Part shown: positions 26,423-38,571 of the stretch, one piece after another
How positions within the stretch are numbered: the first letter of the stretch is position 1
Layout of the letters: each line of letters starts with the position of its first letter
Translations under genes and position numbers: made by a program
NCBI RefSeq assembly: GCF_008831285.2
Contig: NC_045145.1
Span: forward strand, 16,260,040-16,324,039
DNA length: 64,000 bases
Reading direction: 5' to 3'
Source: Nymphaea colorata
Taxonomy: Eukaryota; Streptophyta; Magnoliopsida; Nymphaeales; Nymphaeaceae
Notes under the pieces: generated by a model
What the model was told of the DNA's origin: nothing
The model's database searches: none
Seen by the model: the letters and a program-made list of their open reading frames with translations, nothing else

Positions 26423-27307
26423 ATGGAGGTCGTCCATCCCATGCATCCAGCCATGGGCTCCTCCCATTTCGACTCCAGCGCATGCTCTTCCCCTTTCACC
26501 ACCGCGCCCTCGAGCCCCGCCCGCCGGAGTGGCGTCGGCCACTTCTACTTCAGCGCGCCTACGAGCCCGAGCCGAGTTCACTCGGCCGTGGTTCCCTACC
26601 TCTGGGATGACTTCCCCGGCAAGCCCAAGACCTCCGTCTCCGTCGTCCACGACGAGGACGACGACTTCGAATTTCAGTTCAGCGGCCCACTCACCAAGGA
26701 ACTTCCGATCTCGACGGCCGACCAGCTCTTCCACGAAGGGAAGATCCGCCCGCTGCTGCAGCTGTCGGAGAGCTCCATCCCGCCGTCGCCGCGGTCACCC
26801 CGAAGGACGTCGATGGACCAGGGGAAGCGAATCCAGAGAGGAGACAATTCCGGCCGGTTCTCTGCGGCGAACGATGAGAGCCGGAAGCCGGCCGGCCGGA
26901 AGGAGCGTGGTAGGAGGACGCGTTCCCTGTCGCCGCTGAGGAACGAGTTTTTCGGCGACAGCTGCGTCGGGGAGGACCAGGAGGGGCTGAAGCCTTCTCC
27001 GTCGAAGGGGAGCAAGAGGTGGAGCATCAGGGACCTGCTGTTCAGGAGCGCGTCGGAGGGGCGAGCGAAGAAGTCGTCGGACTCGAAGAACTCGAGCTTC
27101 CGGTCGACGGAGGTGGCCAGCAGGGGAGGTAGCGGGAGGAGGTCGTCGGCGCACGAGCTGCACTACGCGGCCAACCGGGCGCTGTCGGAGGAGCTGAAGA
27201 AGCGGACCTTCCTGCCATACCGGAGGGGCGTGCTGGGCTGCCTCGGGTTCGGGACCGGCTCGTTTGGAATTGGTGGGCTTTTTACTCCATTCAGCCGTCA
27301 GGGGTGA
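26423..27307 (+). CDS. DUF1645-family protein, single exon, 294 residues
   Basis: Intronless, strongly GC-rich frame. It has the layout of plant DUF1645 proteins: an N-terminal Ser/Pro-rich stretch (TTAPSSPARR; FYFSAPTSPSR), a central FEFQFSGPL motif (about residues 75-83), an 'F-E-G-K-I-R-P-L' segment followed by a proline/serine-rich tract, an Arg/Ser stretch RRTRSLSPLR (about 164-173), then KRWSIRDLLFRSASEG (about 198-213). The C-terminus is basic and glycine-rich (FLPYRRGVLGCLGF). No signal peptide, membrane segment or catalytic domain is visible. The biochemical role of the family is not established in anything I can cite. Many Ser/Arg-rich sites suggest a phosphorylated nuclear or cytosolic protein (inference). 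The start is the first in-frame Met after the TATA box. The GC content contrasts sharply with the flanking DNA. Open frames on the opposite strand are shadows of this codon bias. Confidence 0.85.
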   Translation: MEVVHPMHPAMGSSHFDSSACSSPFTTAPSSPARRSGVGHFYFSAPTSPSRVHSAVVPYLWDDFPGKPKTSVSVVHDEDDDFEFQFSGPLTKELPISTADQLFHEGKIRPLLQLSESSIPPSPRSPRRTSMDQGKRIQRGDNSGRFSAANDESRKPAGRKERGRRTRSLSPLRNEFFGDSCVGEDQEGLKPSPSKGSKRWSIRDLLFRSASEGRAKKSSDSKNSSFRSTEVASRGGSGRRSSAHELHYAANRALSEELKKRTFLPYRRGVLGCLGFGTGSFGIGGLFTPFSRQG

Positions 27308-30300
27308 GATGAGCCATTCACCTCTCTGTCTCTCTGTGTCTCCCTCCCCAAAAAGAAAAACAGGAAAGGGAGCTTCTTTGCTTTTAAGGGAGGGAGATTT
27401 GTTCCGTAAGCTCAAAAACTGAAATGTAAAAAACACGATAGTTTCATGTGTAGAGAAAGTAGCACAATTCATTTTCTTACATGGGGTGGAAGATGTTGGT
27501 TTTGGTTATTTTTGTTGGTAAAGTTCGTTTACGTAGGCTTACGAGCTCAGTAAATTTTAGAGCTCCAAATTTTTTTGATGTAAATGATCGTCGGACGACA
27601 ATTTGTTGAATTTGTTTGTAATAATGTTTGAACGTTCAACCCTTTGCTCTCTCTTTCCCTCTCTCTATGGGCTCCATGACTTGTACAGGTTCATAACTCT
27701 GTCAACGTAAAATTAATCATCGACGATAAACTGTATTGGCTTCCCATAGTTTTTGAATATTCAACTCCTCCATCTCTCTCTTCAGTCTTCTCGACAGAGA
27801 ACGAGAACGAAGAAGAATTAGGAAAGAGCGACCATTTTGGACCCGGAAGTGAACATGTGGAGAGAGCTTTTTCCACGTATCTTAAGAAGGTGCGGTCGAT
27901 CATCTCTGACACGATTCAAGACTTTGGAATCCTCGACATATCCACGGATCTAAACTATTTCTAACAACTATATATGTTTGGCACATGCAAGGATTACAAT
28001 TTACAGATAGAGTTTGTAAATGTTGTCCCTTAATTTCTATCGACCTCAAAATATGATTTTACTGTCAAGCTCAACAAATATGCATCTTTCAGGGCGGCAA
28101 CAGCAAGAAGAAGGTCACATAAACACCAAGGGGATCACTTTCACTTGTCGTGGAACGAAGAAACGATGGAAACTCTCAATGGCCAAACACAGACATCGAG
28201 GGTTGTACACTCATACAAAAGCATATTGTCAAATGACATGAGATGAAATTTTGACTGCATGCTCGGATTTTAGGAAGAAAGGAAATCGATGCACGTAAAA
28301 CTTTAGGGTTTCTCTTGTCGCCGGAAACGGCGGTGAATGATGGGATTACTTCCATGGTCCCATCTTGATAAAGGACGAACCAGAAGCTTTGCAAGAAACG
28401 CTACTAGAGGACAAGACAAGAAGCCATCAAGGTTGGAAAAAAAGGGGAGAAGGGGTCCCAATTACAAAGCAATCGGCGTTGCTTCCTTTTCTTCCACAGC
28501 CCTCTCTCATAATTAATATCACTCCTGTGAGCCGCCTTAAGCCGCTTCTTGGCAGCCGCTCAGTGATAATATCGAACGAATGGCACGCACTTGCTACGTA
28601 CATCAAAGAGGCGTCAGCATATGACGCGGTCAGAATTGGTAGGCAAAAACATGATTTCAGGAAAAACAGCTAGCTTCGGACAGGGACGTCCTTCAAGATA
28701 TTGACGGCTACCTTGTAGCAGAGTCGAGTCGGTCTACATGTGGATCACATGATTGGGTTCTAGCCAACATCGAATCTGGGTGCCGCAAACGAGCCAACAG
28801 AATGGAACGTATGGTGCGTGATGCTCCGCCTCCGCCTAAGAACAGAAGTTATTCCAATTCTTTTGAACTGCAAATGATAATGGTAACATGCATGATGCTG
28901 GATGATGCTGGAGTTAATATACTATAAGATCGACAAGAATACGAAGCAGTCTTAAATTGGCTCATATGATAATGACACATGCGTGCATAACATGCAATGC
29001 AATAAAATATAGCATGACATGTATGTTAAGTAAACAACGAAATATGAAATTGAATCGTTTGGGGTTCAGCGGAATGCGGGCTGCCGTTTTTGTTAGCAGC
29101 AGACCAGTCATCTACCGGTAGGTCCAAGTTAAACTCACCTAGTTGTGTCTGTTCCTATCAGTCCGAAAGGAACGCACGACTTAATTTTCAATAACTTTGA
29201 TAGATCCATTTTGTATCAGTCATCCTATTATTATATGAAAAAGAATTGAGCAATTCAATCAAGAAGTCGGGTCAAGATCATTTAGATTTAGTTTTAAATA
29301 TATATTATATGTATATAACAATCCGACTGATTCTTGGACTTAGGCTCTTGGTTTTGCGGATTTCAATTCAACAATTTCTCGTTTTAAAAGAGATATGAAC
29401 TAAGACAATCATTTCATTAATAATCTTCGTTATAATTTCTTAAAGATCTCACATTTGAAAGTTGGCTCTTAAGATATTATAATGAGAGCCATATAAATTG
29501 AATTATGAATTTAAAATTTGAATTTGGATTCAGTTTTGAAGTTTAAAGTTGCCCAACAGATCTGTTGGTGGCTATACTTTTTTCCATGCAGATCTGAATC
29601 CTAACGTACGTTTCACCATCCATATGGCAAAAAGTACATCCCATTCAATTTCTGATCCATGAGGTGTTTCCTAAAATTAGGCAACCTCGATTATCGCTCT
29701 AATTTTGAATTCATTTCTATCAATCACACACACTAACAAATTTGAATCTAATTATCGGCTGATCTGAAATTCGGTATGCAGCTTTCTAATCGGATATCTG
29801 ATTCAGATTCGATACACTTGAACGTGTCAGTGCCAAATCTCATGCTAACTGGATTCAAACTCGATTTTTGTAGAAATAAAGTCTCAATTGTGATTCAATC
29901 GGAAACGAGTCTGAAAAAGAATGGATCCAACGGGAACAGGAAGCCCTTGCATTCCTAGCCAATCACTTGTTATACGCATAGTTATCCAACATTCAGATGC
30001 AAGTTGCATTAAACTAAACCCTGAATTAAGATGATGCATGCAACTAAACCCTGAAATTTTTTTTAATAAAATGTGGCCGTGCAGGTGCATTAATTATAGA
30101 AGTTGTCTCACTTCATCGATCGTTCAAGGCGCCCCTAAAAAAGCACGGCCATCACATCCACTAGATCTGCCGTATCCTGGCTCCGATTTGCTTTCCCTTC
30201 CAAGTTGAGGTAGGCCGGCGGCTACCTCACCTCACCTCCGCTTGCCAGAGCCACAGTGAATGGTGGCGTGGCTCTCCGGTCAGGGTCCGACGGGCGGCGC

Positions 30301-31174
30301 TTCTTCATGTCCCGTCGCCTTCTGCGATGAAAGACGTCACAATCAATCCAAAGACTTAAAGCTATTAAAGAGCGAGGACTATATGAGAAGTTAATTTCAT
30401 ATGGCTTCATATATCAGTTTACAACTTTGTTCTATCTGCAAAATAACTTTATACATGGAATAATTTTATATGAATTTGAGTATTTCATCATTATGAGCGA
30501 TGAAAGGAGTGCCGACCACGAGCGCTGCGAGATCTGCGCTGCGCAATTAGTGGGCAAATCCGGCCGACAGTCCGCACGGAAAGATGTTCAAAAGCAATGG
30601 GTAGATGATCCGATCTATCCTGCGCATGGGGCCGGACCGTGGTCGAAAATTCGACTCTCGAGCTTCTTGGAACCCTGACCTCGCATCGACTTAAACCGGG
30701 TCTGATTACATATGAGCCTCCAATCGAAGCTCGATTTACGGGTGAAGTGTAAAAAAACCCATAAGTTATATATATGAACATTGAAACTAGACTCACCCAA
30801 CTAACTTATGAATCCATTTTCATAAATGGTTGAGAAAAAATCAAGAACAAGAAAATGTGTCAGTTAATAGTAATTGATAAAACAAAGAGAAAAATAATAA
30901 ACATATTCATCATACATACAATATATGGTAGATGGAATTCCCTTATAATTTAGTTCAATAGACAATTAAAAAAAACAACGAGAAACAAATGGCACTTTTT
31001 TTTTATGTTGATCGTTCATTTTTTTGAATCTCAACCGTTGCTTTGCTATGGAAAAAAAATCTACGGCTAGCGTATGTGTGCGTGCCCCCATAGCATATAC
31101 AAGTTAGCTTTGAATTCATTTCTTCAAATTGCAATCGCCGGGCTTCGGCTTGTATGCCCATATGAGCCCATGTG

Positions 31175-31384
31175 CTCATGAGCAGGGGCGGAGGGAGGGG
31201 GGTCGCTTAGGTCATGGCCCTATCCTAACTAACTTAAAAAAAAAAATTATATTAGAAAAATAAAAAATTATTAGTTGTGCAATGTATTTTTTTGATTTGG
31301 GTTCGGTTTGACCATACCCAAATTCGAGGTTAAACTATTTGGCTTGCCCGAAAACAAAATCCTAGCTCCGCCCCTGCTCATGAG
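31175..31384. mobile_element. 194-bp hAT MITE with perfect TSD
   Basis: The element itself is 31183-31376, flanked by the 8-bp duplication ctcatgag at 31175-31182 and 31377-31384. It has perfect 11-bp terminal inverted repeats, CAGGGGCGGAG / CTCCGCCCCTG, and an AT-rich core including 'gatttgggttcggtttgacc'. No coding capacity. It belongs to the same family as the element at 36255-36478. Confidence 0.9.
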
Positions 31385-32159
31385 CCTTTACAAGTAAGAG
31401 AACTTAACCCTTGCCAGTCCAGTGCAGGTCAAATCTCTCATATATGGAAATAGAACAACCCTCATTTTATTGACAAACTACAAACTACAAGCTAAATACA
31501 GATCGTATCTAAAAGGATTAACTCATGGATTTTATGGTCCGCTAGCATCACCGGGCCGACAAATGGTTTCACATGGAATGACACATGATAAACGCAGCAG
31601 CATAAGTCGGTGGTAAGAAAATGAGAAAATCTTTTCTCTATAAATATGTATTACATTTTCTTCAAACACATGGTTCTTACTCTAAGAAATCTAAGTTTTT
31701 TTTTTAAGAAACGAAGTACGTCGGCTACATATTTGCTTGCTGGATGTAAAATATGGTTCATAATCACACTGTTTTCTGAAATGAAAACGTGTGTATTCCA
31801 ACAACACTATTTTTGGTCAAATGCCTTTTACAGGTGCTCGTTTGAAAACTGTATAATCATTCATGTTCATGATATTAATCAAGCAATCCATATAAAAAGA
31901 GTGTTTATATGTAAGGATTTATATAAACTTCACTCCACCACACAGAATAATTGGTTGGTAAACAATTAATGATTTTATTCTTTAAATGAACACGATTGCT
32001 AATAAACTTTACCCTGCTAAAGCCATCTTTAAAACCACATAATCTAATCTTAACCGAATCATTCTCAAAGGAGAGAAAGCAGATGTTTGAACTTCTGAGA
32101 ATGCCAGAAAACATTACTGTCATAAGTTCCCATATTTGCCGCAAGGCCTCATCCCGTAG

Positions 32160-32396
32160 TCCACAATCACGCCTCTCAATTCTCATGCTTGTTTGCTTGT
32201 TCTTGAGAAATCTTTGTTGAAAACAACGGGCTCATCTGATTTCAACAAAGGAGATTCTTTCAGACTGCACAGCCTGAGATCCTCCCTACCGATGTCGAGA
32301 CAGTCTATAGTTGAGACAGAACAGTTTGTTCCACCATTCAAAGGCATCTCTGGAAGGCTGACGGCGGAAAGCAGTTCTGACTACGCCCGTTCCTAA
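32160..32396 (+). pseudogene. possible coding remnant, unidentified
   Basis: An open frame ends in a stop at 32394-32396. Its composition looks more protein-like than the flanks, with peptide pieces SSDFNKGDSFRLHSLRSS and FVPPFKGISGRLTAESSS. It has no credible ATG. A second open stretch just upstream (about 32050-32220, containing MFELLRMPENITVISSH) is in a different frame, as expected for a frameshifted or spliced fragment. I recognise no family. It could equally be chance. Confidence 0.22.
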
Positions 32397-32989
32397 TTTT
32401 AAATGGAATGTGACACTGCAGGGATCTATCTGTATCGATTTACACACGTTTCAATGTATTCCGGTGTGGATTGGTATGGAATGAACATGTAATCGCGTAG
32501 CCATTGGCATTCACGAACAAGATAATGCTATCTGGCGGGTTTATCAACTGTGCCTGGATGCTTATAACCATGGAAGCTGCATTGCATTGAAGAGTCCATC
32601 CTTTTCCTCATGCTACAGAACGCTTCGTTGCACTATCAGTCCAGCGTCTTGAAACGATGGACAGCACACTCTCTTCTTGGGCCAGGCTTAAATATGCAGC
32701 TCCGCTCACATGGTCTCTACATGGCGACATCTACACTGTTCAGCAGATTCTATGACATGAAAAAGCAATTTCTGAAAGACTTCTTTCACTTCTCCCATCG
32801 ATTCCGTTATAGCTTATAAGCATTAAGGTTCATCTGCAATCCAAATATGGTAGGGATGAGACACAGCGATTGTATGAGGATTATAGATCGCAGCAGTGCA
32901 GCTATCGATTGTACGAAGAGAGTGGAGCAACCATGCGACTGGTGTGGGCCACTACCCATGTTAGTTCATGTGATCTGCTGTCAGTTAAT

Positions 32990-33117
32990 TTTTTCTTGTT
33001 AAATTTATATGTAAATTATAATTTACTTGTTCAATATAAAAATTTACAAAAATAATAATTTTGATTCATGTCAAAATTTAAAAACTTTAATTTCACCCCT
33101 TTTGTGGCTTCACCCCT
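32990..33117 (-). repeat. dispersed AT-rich repeat, copy C (reverse)
   Basis: On the minus strand it starts CAGGGGTGAAGCCAC and carries attaaagtttttaaatttt and 'ttatattgaacaagt', shared with copy A at 2044-2225. The CAGGGG terminus resembles the hAT MITEs in this window, but no matching target duplication was found. Confidence 0.5.
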
Positions 33118-33519
33118 GCTGATCAATCAATGTTTTGCATAGCTCTTCCACTGATAAAAACTTTAAAGATGAATCTACCCTTTCTCCAACCACTGGGCCA
33201 AACCATTAAATGTCGTGACAGGATCTAACACTCCAACAAGTACTTTTTCCCCTCAAAACACTCGGCATCGTAAAACTCCAGCGGACAACATGTACAGTTT
33301 TTTGGTTGGATTAAAGGCAACCTACTGTACTGTTATTGGAGGGAAAGAAGCATGAACTAGTACTACACTGTACTTCTGTGGGTGAAGAAGAAGAGAGAGA
33401 GAGAGAATTTTACCTCATAAATGTGAACATATATGTCGATTGCTAATTGAACCATTAAGGGGACCCTGCAGGGGGTTTTTAGACACGCATTGAGTTAGTA
33501 GGTATCGGGATGTCAACTA

Positions 33520-33950
33520 ATAAGATTTAGATCGGATATAACCTTAATCATATATAATTTTTTCTGATATTTGTATATTTGGATTCAAATTCAGATTTAA
33601 ATATAAATAAAGAAAAGTTATATCTGAATCTGAATTTGAAATCCAATTTACAATCCAAATCCAATCTGAATCTGATTTTTGTATTCATATCCAAATCAGA
33701 ATCTAAATTTCTGGCGGAATTTTGCCAATTGTCAAAATGTAGTAGCATTATATATAGGATATTTGTTTAAAAATGAACTCGATTTGAATTTATATCCAAA
33801 TCTAATAAGATATTTATGTATATCCGAATCCAAACTTGATGGAATGCCATTTATTAAATCCAAATCCGATCCAATTTCTTAATCAAATAGTAATTTTTTT
33901 CATATCCGATTTTTCATATTGGTTCGGTCGAATATCCGATTCAAATCAGA
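33520..33950. repeat. degenerate short-period AT-rich repeat
   Basis: Dense array of imperfect words such as 'gaatctgaat', 'ccaaatccaa', 'tatccgaatcc', with no fixed period. Similar sequence occurs at about 25240-25560 and 29700-29960. It creates spurious open frames rich in Asn, Leu, Ser and Lys on both strands. Origin unknown, probably an old decayed repeat. Confidence 0.5.
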
Positions 33951-36246
33951 GATCTCAACTTGATAGAGTTTCACCACAAAAATACTTGCCCGATCTCGTG
34001 CTGGTTCAATTTGAAAATCTGAAGCTAAAAATGCGTTAAAGTAAAAAGTGATAAGCGGTCACCCAGCAAAAAAATGGGCAAAAGCAAAACGAAAGGAAGA
34101 TAACAGAAAAGAGAAAAGCTTGAAAGGGAAAAGGGAAATGGGCAAACCTGAACGGCGGACTTGTTGGCATCCTGGACTGCTTGTTAGTAAGAGGAGTACT
34201 CACCATGATTTCAAAGGGCGTCTTCTTGTCAATGGAAAATCTTTGCTAAATTGAAGGTGTACCACTGCCATCACTTGAAAACAATCAAGGAGAATTTGTT
34301 TTTTGGGGACAGCCTCTTTCTGTGATTAAAATCACAAACCCACACAGTCACGTACATAACCCAAATCGGATTCTTGTGGGGAAATTTTCGCTTTCTGGCT
34401 GTATCATGTCCCATCAAACGCAACAGTTTTCTTCTTTTTTCCCGTAGGAGCCAATCTATCCCCTCTTCTACCAGCAAAGAATGAAGCAACTTCATTTGCA
34501 CTAACCCATGCCTATTTCTCTCCTGGATTGTCCAGGAAGTACTGGGCCTCAACATATGAACTCCTAACATGGTGTTAAAATTTAATTTTCTAGCTTGCGA
34601 GGATGATGGAGATCTTCTTGGTGAAAAGCATTAAAGCAGAGAAGAAAACAAGATTTACTTCGTTCAGTTCTAGCAAGAACCTACGTCCACGAGAAGCAAA
34701 GCAAATGCTATTTTATTATCACCGATGTACAGAATATTTGTAGATGCTGGAATTTACAAACATATTTTCCCATGTTCTTATCGCCAATGACCAAGAATCA
34801 TGAGATGCGAAAATTGTTATTCTGGTTTTGTTTTGATTTTCCTTCAATGACGCTGCTTCTTTCAATGCGGTAATCAGCCTTACCTGTAGCAGAGTTATCC
34901 CGTTCTGCTGTAGCCGTATCTGATCATTCCTTAGCTGATTCCATACTGTCAATACTTGGCTACTTAAGAACTAAGATTAATGTTACTAATTAATCATCAA
35001 TAGAAGAGTATCAATCAAGCATGCATGCAAATGTAGCCGAAAGACGTTATCTTAGACGTAGACAGATGCCTGACAATCTTAATATCTTTCTGCATGGTAG
35101 ATAAAGAAAGCAAATGACCATTTCCCTGGAATCAATGAGAAAAGTAGTGAATATTGGTAGCGCAGCGTATAGTTTTTTCAAGTGATACGACGTTTTGGCT
35201 CATATGATCCTATGTATCGGGGCCTGCATCGGGGAAATATAAAAACAAAATGAAAAGTTTAATAATATATTGGCTGATGTTATGGGACAATGATAATATG
35301 ATTGTGAACGCTGTTTCGGGACCCTTGTTGTTTCGTTTCGCTGTCCATATGATGGGCATCTGATAATGAGAACATCATCTTCCAATGATGGATTATGATT
35401 AGCTGATTGCCGACCCTATAAATGTATAAAGCAAAACCCTTAGGTGGCATTTAATTATACCATAGATCTTTGATAGTTAGAGATCTACTTTTTGTTGTGG
35501 ATTTGAGAACCATGAACTGAACATCCTCCATATCTGCTAGTTTTAAGATGCAAGAAACAGATCCATACGTTAATGCAATCCATCTTCAATCAAATGATTT
35601 TAAATCTATTACGAATCAAGGAATTAAACTATTGCATCTTGAGATCCCTGTGTGGGAAATTGCCCACACAAACTGATTGCTTATTTGTATTCTGTAAAAC
35701 TAATAACATATATGAACGTCCATACATATGCACTACCAGTGTTTGAATTCACACCCCTGCAGAAATTTTGGATTTCCATGAATTTTTGTGACAAACTGTT
35801 GGGACACTTAGCCACCATTTCCTTGTTATCTTTGTGAGGACCATCAATCATGGACCGATAATGATAAGCCTCGAGTGCTTTTTAAAAAGTAGTGAATCGG
35901 CCTTCCTTGGGTGAATGTAAAGGGAAATTAGATCCTCGTGGTCGAAGAAAGTCCTCACAGGCTTCCACATTTCAACATGAGCTGACAATGCTTGTCCCCT
36001 TTGCTTTTTAACTTGATGCTACTTGTCTCGGCTGTGGGATTCACCTCATTATTGTGAAGCCACTGAATTTGAGGACCAAAGGTCCAAAATACAGTGAGTC
36101 CACTCATGGCAACCCCACCCTATGGAATAACGTTAAGGTTAGCATGGTACTGAGTGTCTTGGTCCGCAGTGCCACCAAAAGGACCAGCATAGAGATCAAT
36201 GGAGATGTGAAAGGCTCGTATTCGGGTCAGGTCAAGCGGCATCCGA

Positions 36247-36486
36247 ATCTTGATCAGGGCGGAGGGGGTGGAGCTGCTTTGGCCCCACCCCAACTAATTG
36301 AAAAAAAGAAAGAAAGAAAAATTACATTGAAAAGTTTTTGTTGTATCCATCCATGTATTGTTTAGATTTGGATTCAGTTTAGCCATACCTGAATCCAACC
36401 CACAAAATCTAACCCATTTGGTTGCAGTTCATTGAACCGTTTAGCTCGTTCCTAAAAAAAATCCTAGTTTCACCCCTGATCTTGAT
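36247..36486. mobile_element. 224-bp hAT MITE with perfect TSD
   Basis: The element is 36255-36478, flanked by atcttgat at 36247-36254 and 36479-36486. It starts CAGGGCGGAGG and ends TTTCACCCCTG, a diverged form of the terminal repeats of the 31183-31376 element. The two share internal sequence around 'gatttggattcagtttagcc'. No coding capacity. Confidence 0.85.
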
Positions 36487-38571
36487 AGTCTTGGCAGGCT
36501 CAGTTTCATAGCTTGGTGTTCGACTCAAAAGTCCGAGCCTAGAAGTGAGAGTAGTTATACCTCTACGCAAGCACGTAGAAGTTGGATCTATGATCCAATT
36601 GGATTTAGTTCATCTCCACCTTCCCCTACGGATTGGATTAGGTAAGAAATCAGCACTACCTTATTACCTAGTTTTTTTTTAAAGAAAAAAAAATATTTTA
36701 TCATCTCTCTCTCTCTCGCACCTCCAATTATTTATCTTTCACCACAAGAAAAATCTTCTCTGGAGAAAGATTCATTTGCAGGAGAGATGTACCTTCGGTT
36801 TCGAGATGAGATTTTTATTCTCGATCGTAAATTTCAGCAAACTCTCCAGGCAGCAGACAAAGTCGTCCAGAGTGTCCACCTCGATCCATTGAACCATTAC
36901 ACCCAAAAAGGGGCGTACGGCCTGGAGCCTCCTTCCCAAAGGCCAAAACTCAAACCATGAGCCAGACGGACAAGCTGTCACGGTCACCACGTCGTCCCAA
37001 CGGGATGCGGATCCAATCCCCCTTCTCCTTTTCTCTTGTGGACAGCAGCCAATCACATGGCACCGTTCTGGCCGGGCCCCCCGCCACCGCCGCCTCGTGG
37101 GCCCCACAGAGCCCGGCCTTGTGATCGACTGTGCATACATAGGAACTCGACTCAGATCAGAATTTGGATGAACCTCTTTTTCTGTGTTGTCAATGTCATG
37201 TTGTCTACGAAGAAGAAGAAGAGGAGGAAGAAGAAGAAGGCAAGCCTGTGATGTAATGTAAGTTGGGCAATGGAGATGAATGATCAACTTGTGGAAGCTT
37301 TCCATCATGTGATGACATTTAAGGGGCACCAGCAACCTGCCCATCTCAAAAATTTTAAATTGGGACCATTTGTATATGCAGCACAATCATTTGCAATAAT
37401 GAAATTATCACCATCTACATCACTCTCACCAAAATGCCCAAATACGCGCTTCAACTCAACAGTATTTTTCTTTTTGGGGCCTGAAAAAAACTCTAGTCCT
37501 TGCTAGCATGTTGGATTTTTTCATGATCTAAAACTGAATAACATACTCTCAAACTGAACAACATACATTATGCATATTCGTGTATGCTTCAGAAAGTTTG
37601 GGATCTTTCATAATTGGAAAAATAATGAACTTTAATATCTAAGCACAGAGAAGAACAAGTAATTAGTTCATGATCCGAACTGATTTAACAAACTCTGATT
37701 CATATACACCAATAAATTCGACTAGCAACTCTGATCGACAAGTTTGCCAGTTAGCAAGCCAGTTTCATCCTTGTGGGCACCCATGTCTCAAGCCTCCATT
37801 CATGCCACCACATGTATACATTTATCCTTTCTCAAAACAAATCCAAGGCATGGTTTACTTGGTGGTGGAGATTGAGGTGTTCGGATGACACCATCGTTTA
37901 ACATGGTTTTATGGAAACTATTTTTTTTTTTAAATCGGTTTAGAAACCTTAGTTTATGTATTTGAGTGAGATGCCCAAAACCTGGAATTTTTTATAAATA
38001 AAATTGGGAGTCAAGGTCAAGTTCTTTCAAGATTGAGCTTTTTCTCAAGCCAACACACAAACACTCAAAGAAACCAGATTTTAGGATCAAAACCCGGTTT
38101 TGAGGTGCCATCCACACGATCCTCTGTAGCAATCTCAGCAAGTGAAAAATATCTCCATTGACATTCATCAAAACACGACTTTCCCTTACTGAATCTCCAC
38201 GAAGAAAGGGTGTCACATATGAATGTTACAGCCCAGGTGTACAGAGAAGCATGTAGAGGGAAGATTATATATACATTATGATTTCATGGTTGTTAACACA
38301 GGGTAGGAAGAGCAAGAAAGAAAGATACGTCAAGAAAATGAGAGACAGAACTTTAGGAAATAATTGAGAGAGAGATGACAATGGCCGTACACACCATCGC
38401 CATCATTTGCTTTATGACCACTGGCTTCCAAAGGCCAAACCTTTGACAAAGTCCCTCATCATCATCGTCCACACCCCAATAGATAGATGAATAAAATGAA
38501 CGACCAAAAGTGACAGACATGGACAGCATAAAAATCCCATTTCCAAGCTAGCCAATTCCATTAGGAGAGAG

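Larger units (their letters stand above)
27308..38571. other. 11-kb repeat-rich region with no confirmed gene
   Basis: The first ~200 bases are the likely 3' UTR of the DUF1645 gene. Beyond it no exon was recognised apart from one doubtful coding remnant at 32160-32396. The region contains two hAT MITEs (31183-31376, 36255-36478), a reversed dispersed repeat (32990-33117), and stretches of degenerate 'aatccgaatcc'-like sequence (about 29700-29960 and 33520-33950). Frames at 34271-34570 (minus) and 36772-37386 (minus) match nothing I know. Confidence 0.55.

Noticed and set aside
26192-26734. Long minus-strand open frame overlapping the DUF1645 gene
   Set aside because: It is a shadow of strong GC codon bias in the plus-strand gene. 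The peptide is Gly/Arg/Asp-rich and resembles no family, as do the other antisense frames at 26674-27472.
34271-34570. 99-codon minus-strand frame
   Set aside because: No recognisable motif, no splice partners of matching phase, and no promoter signal. Likely chance.
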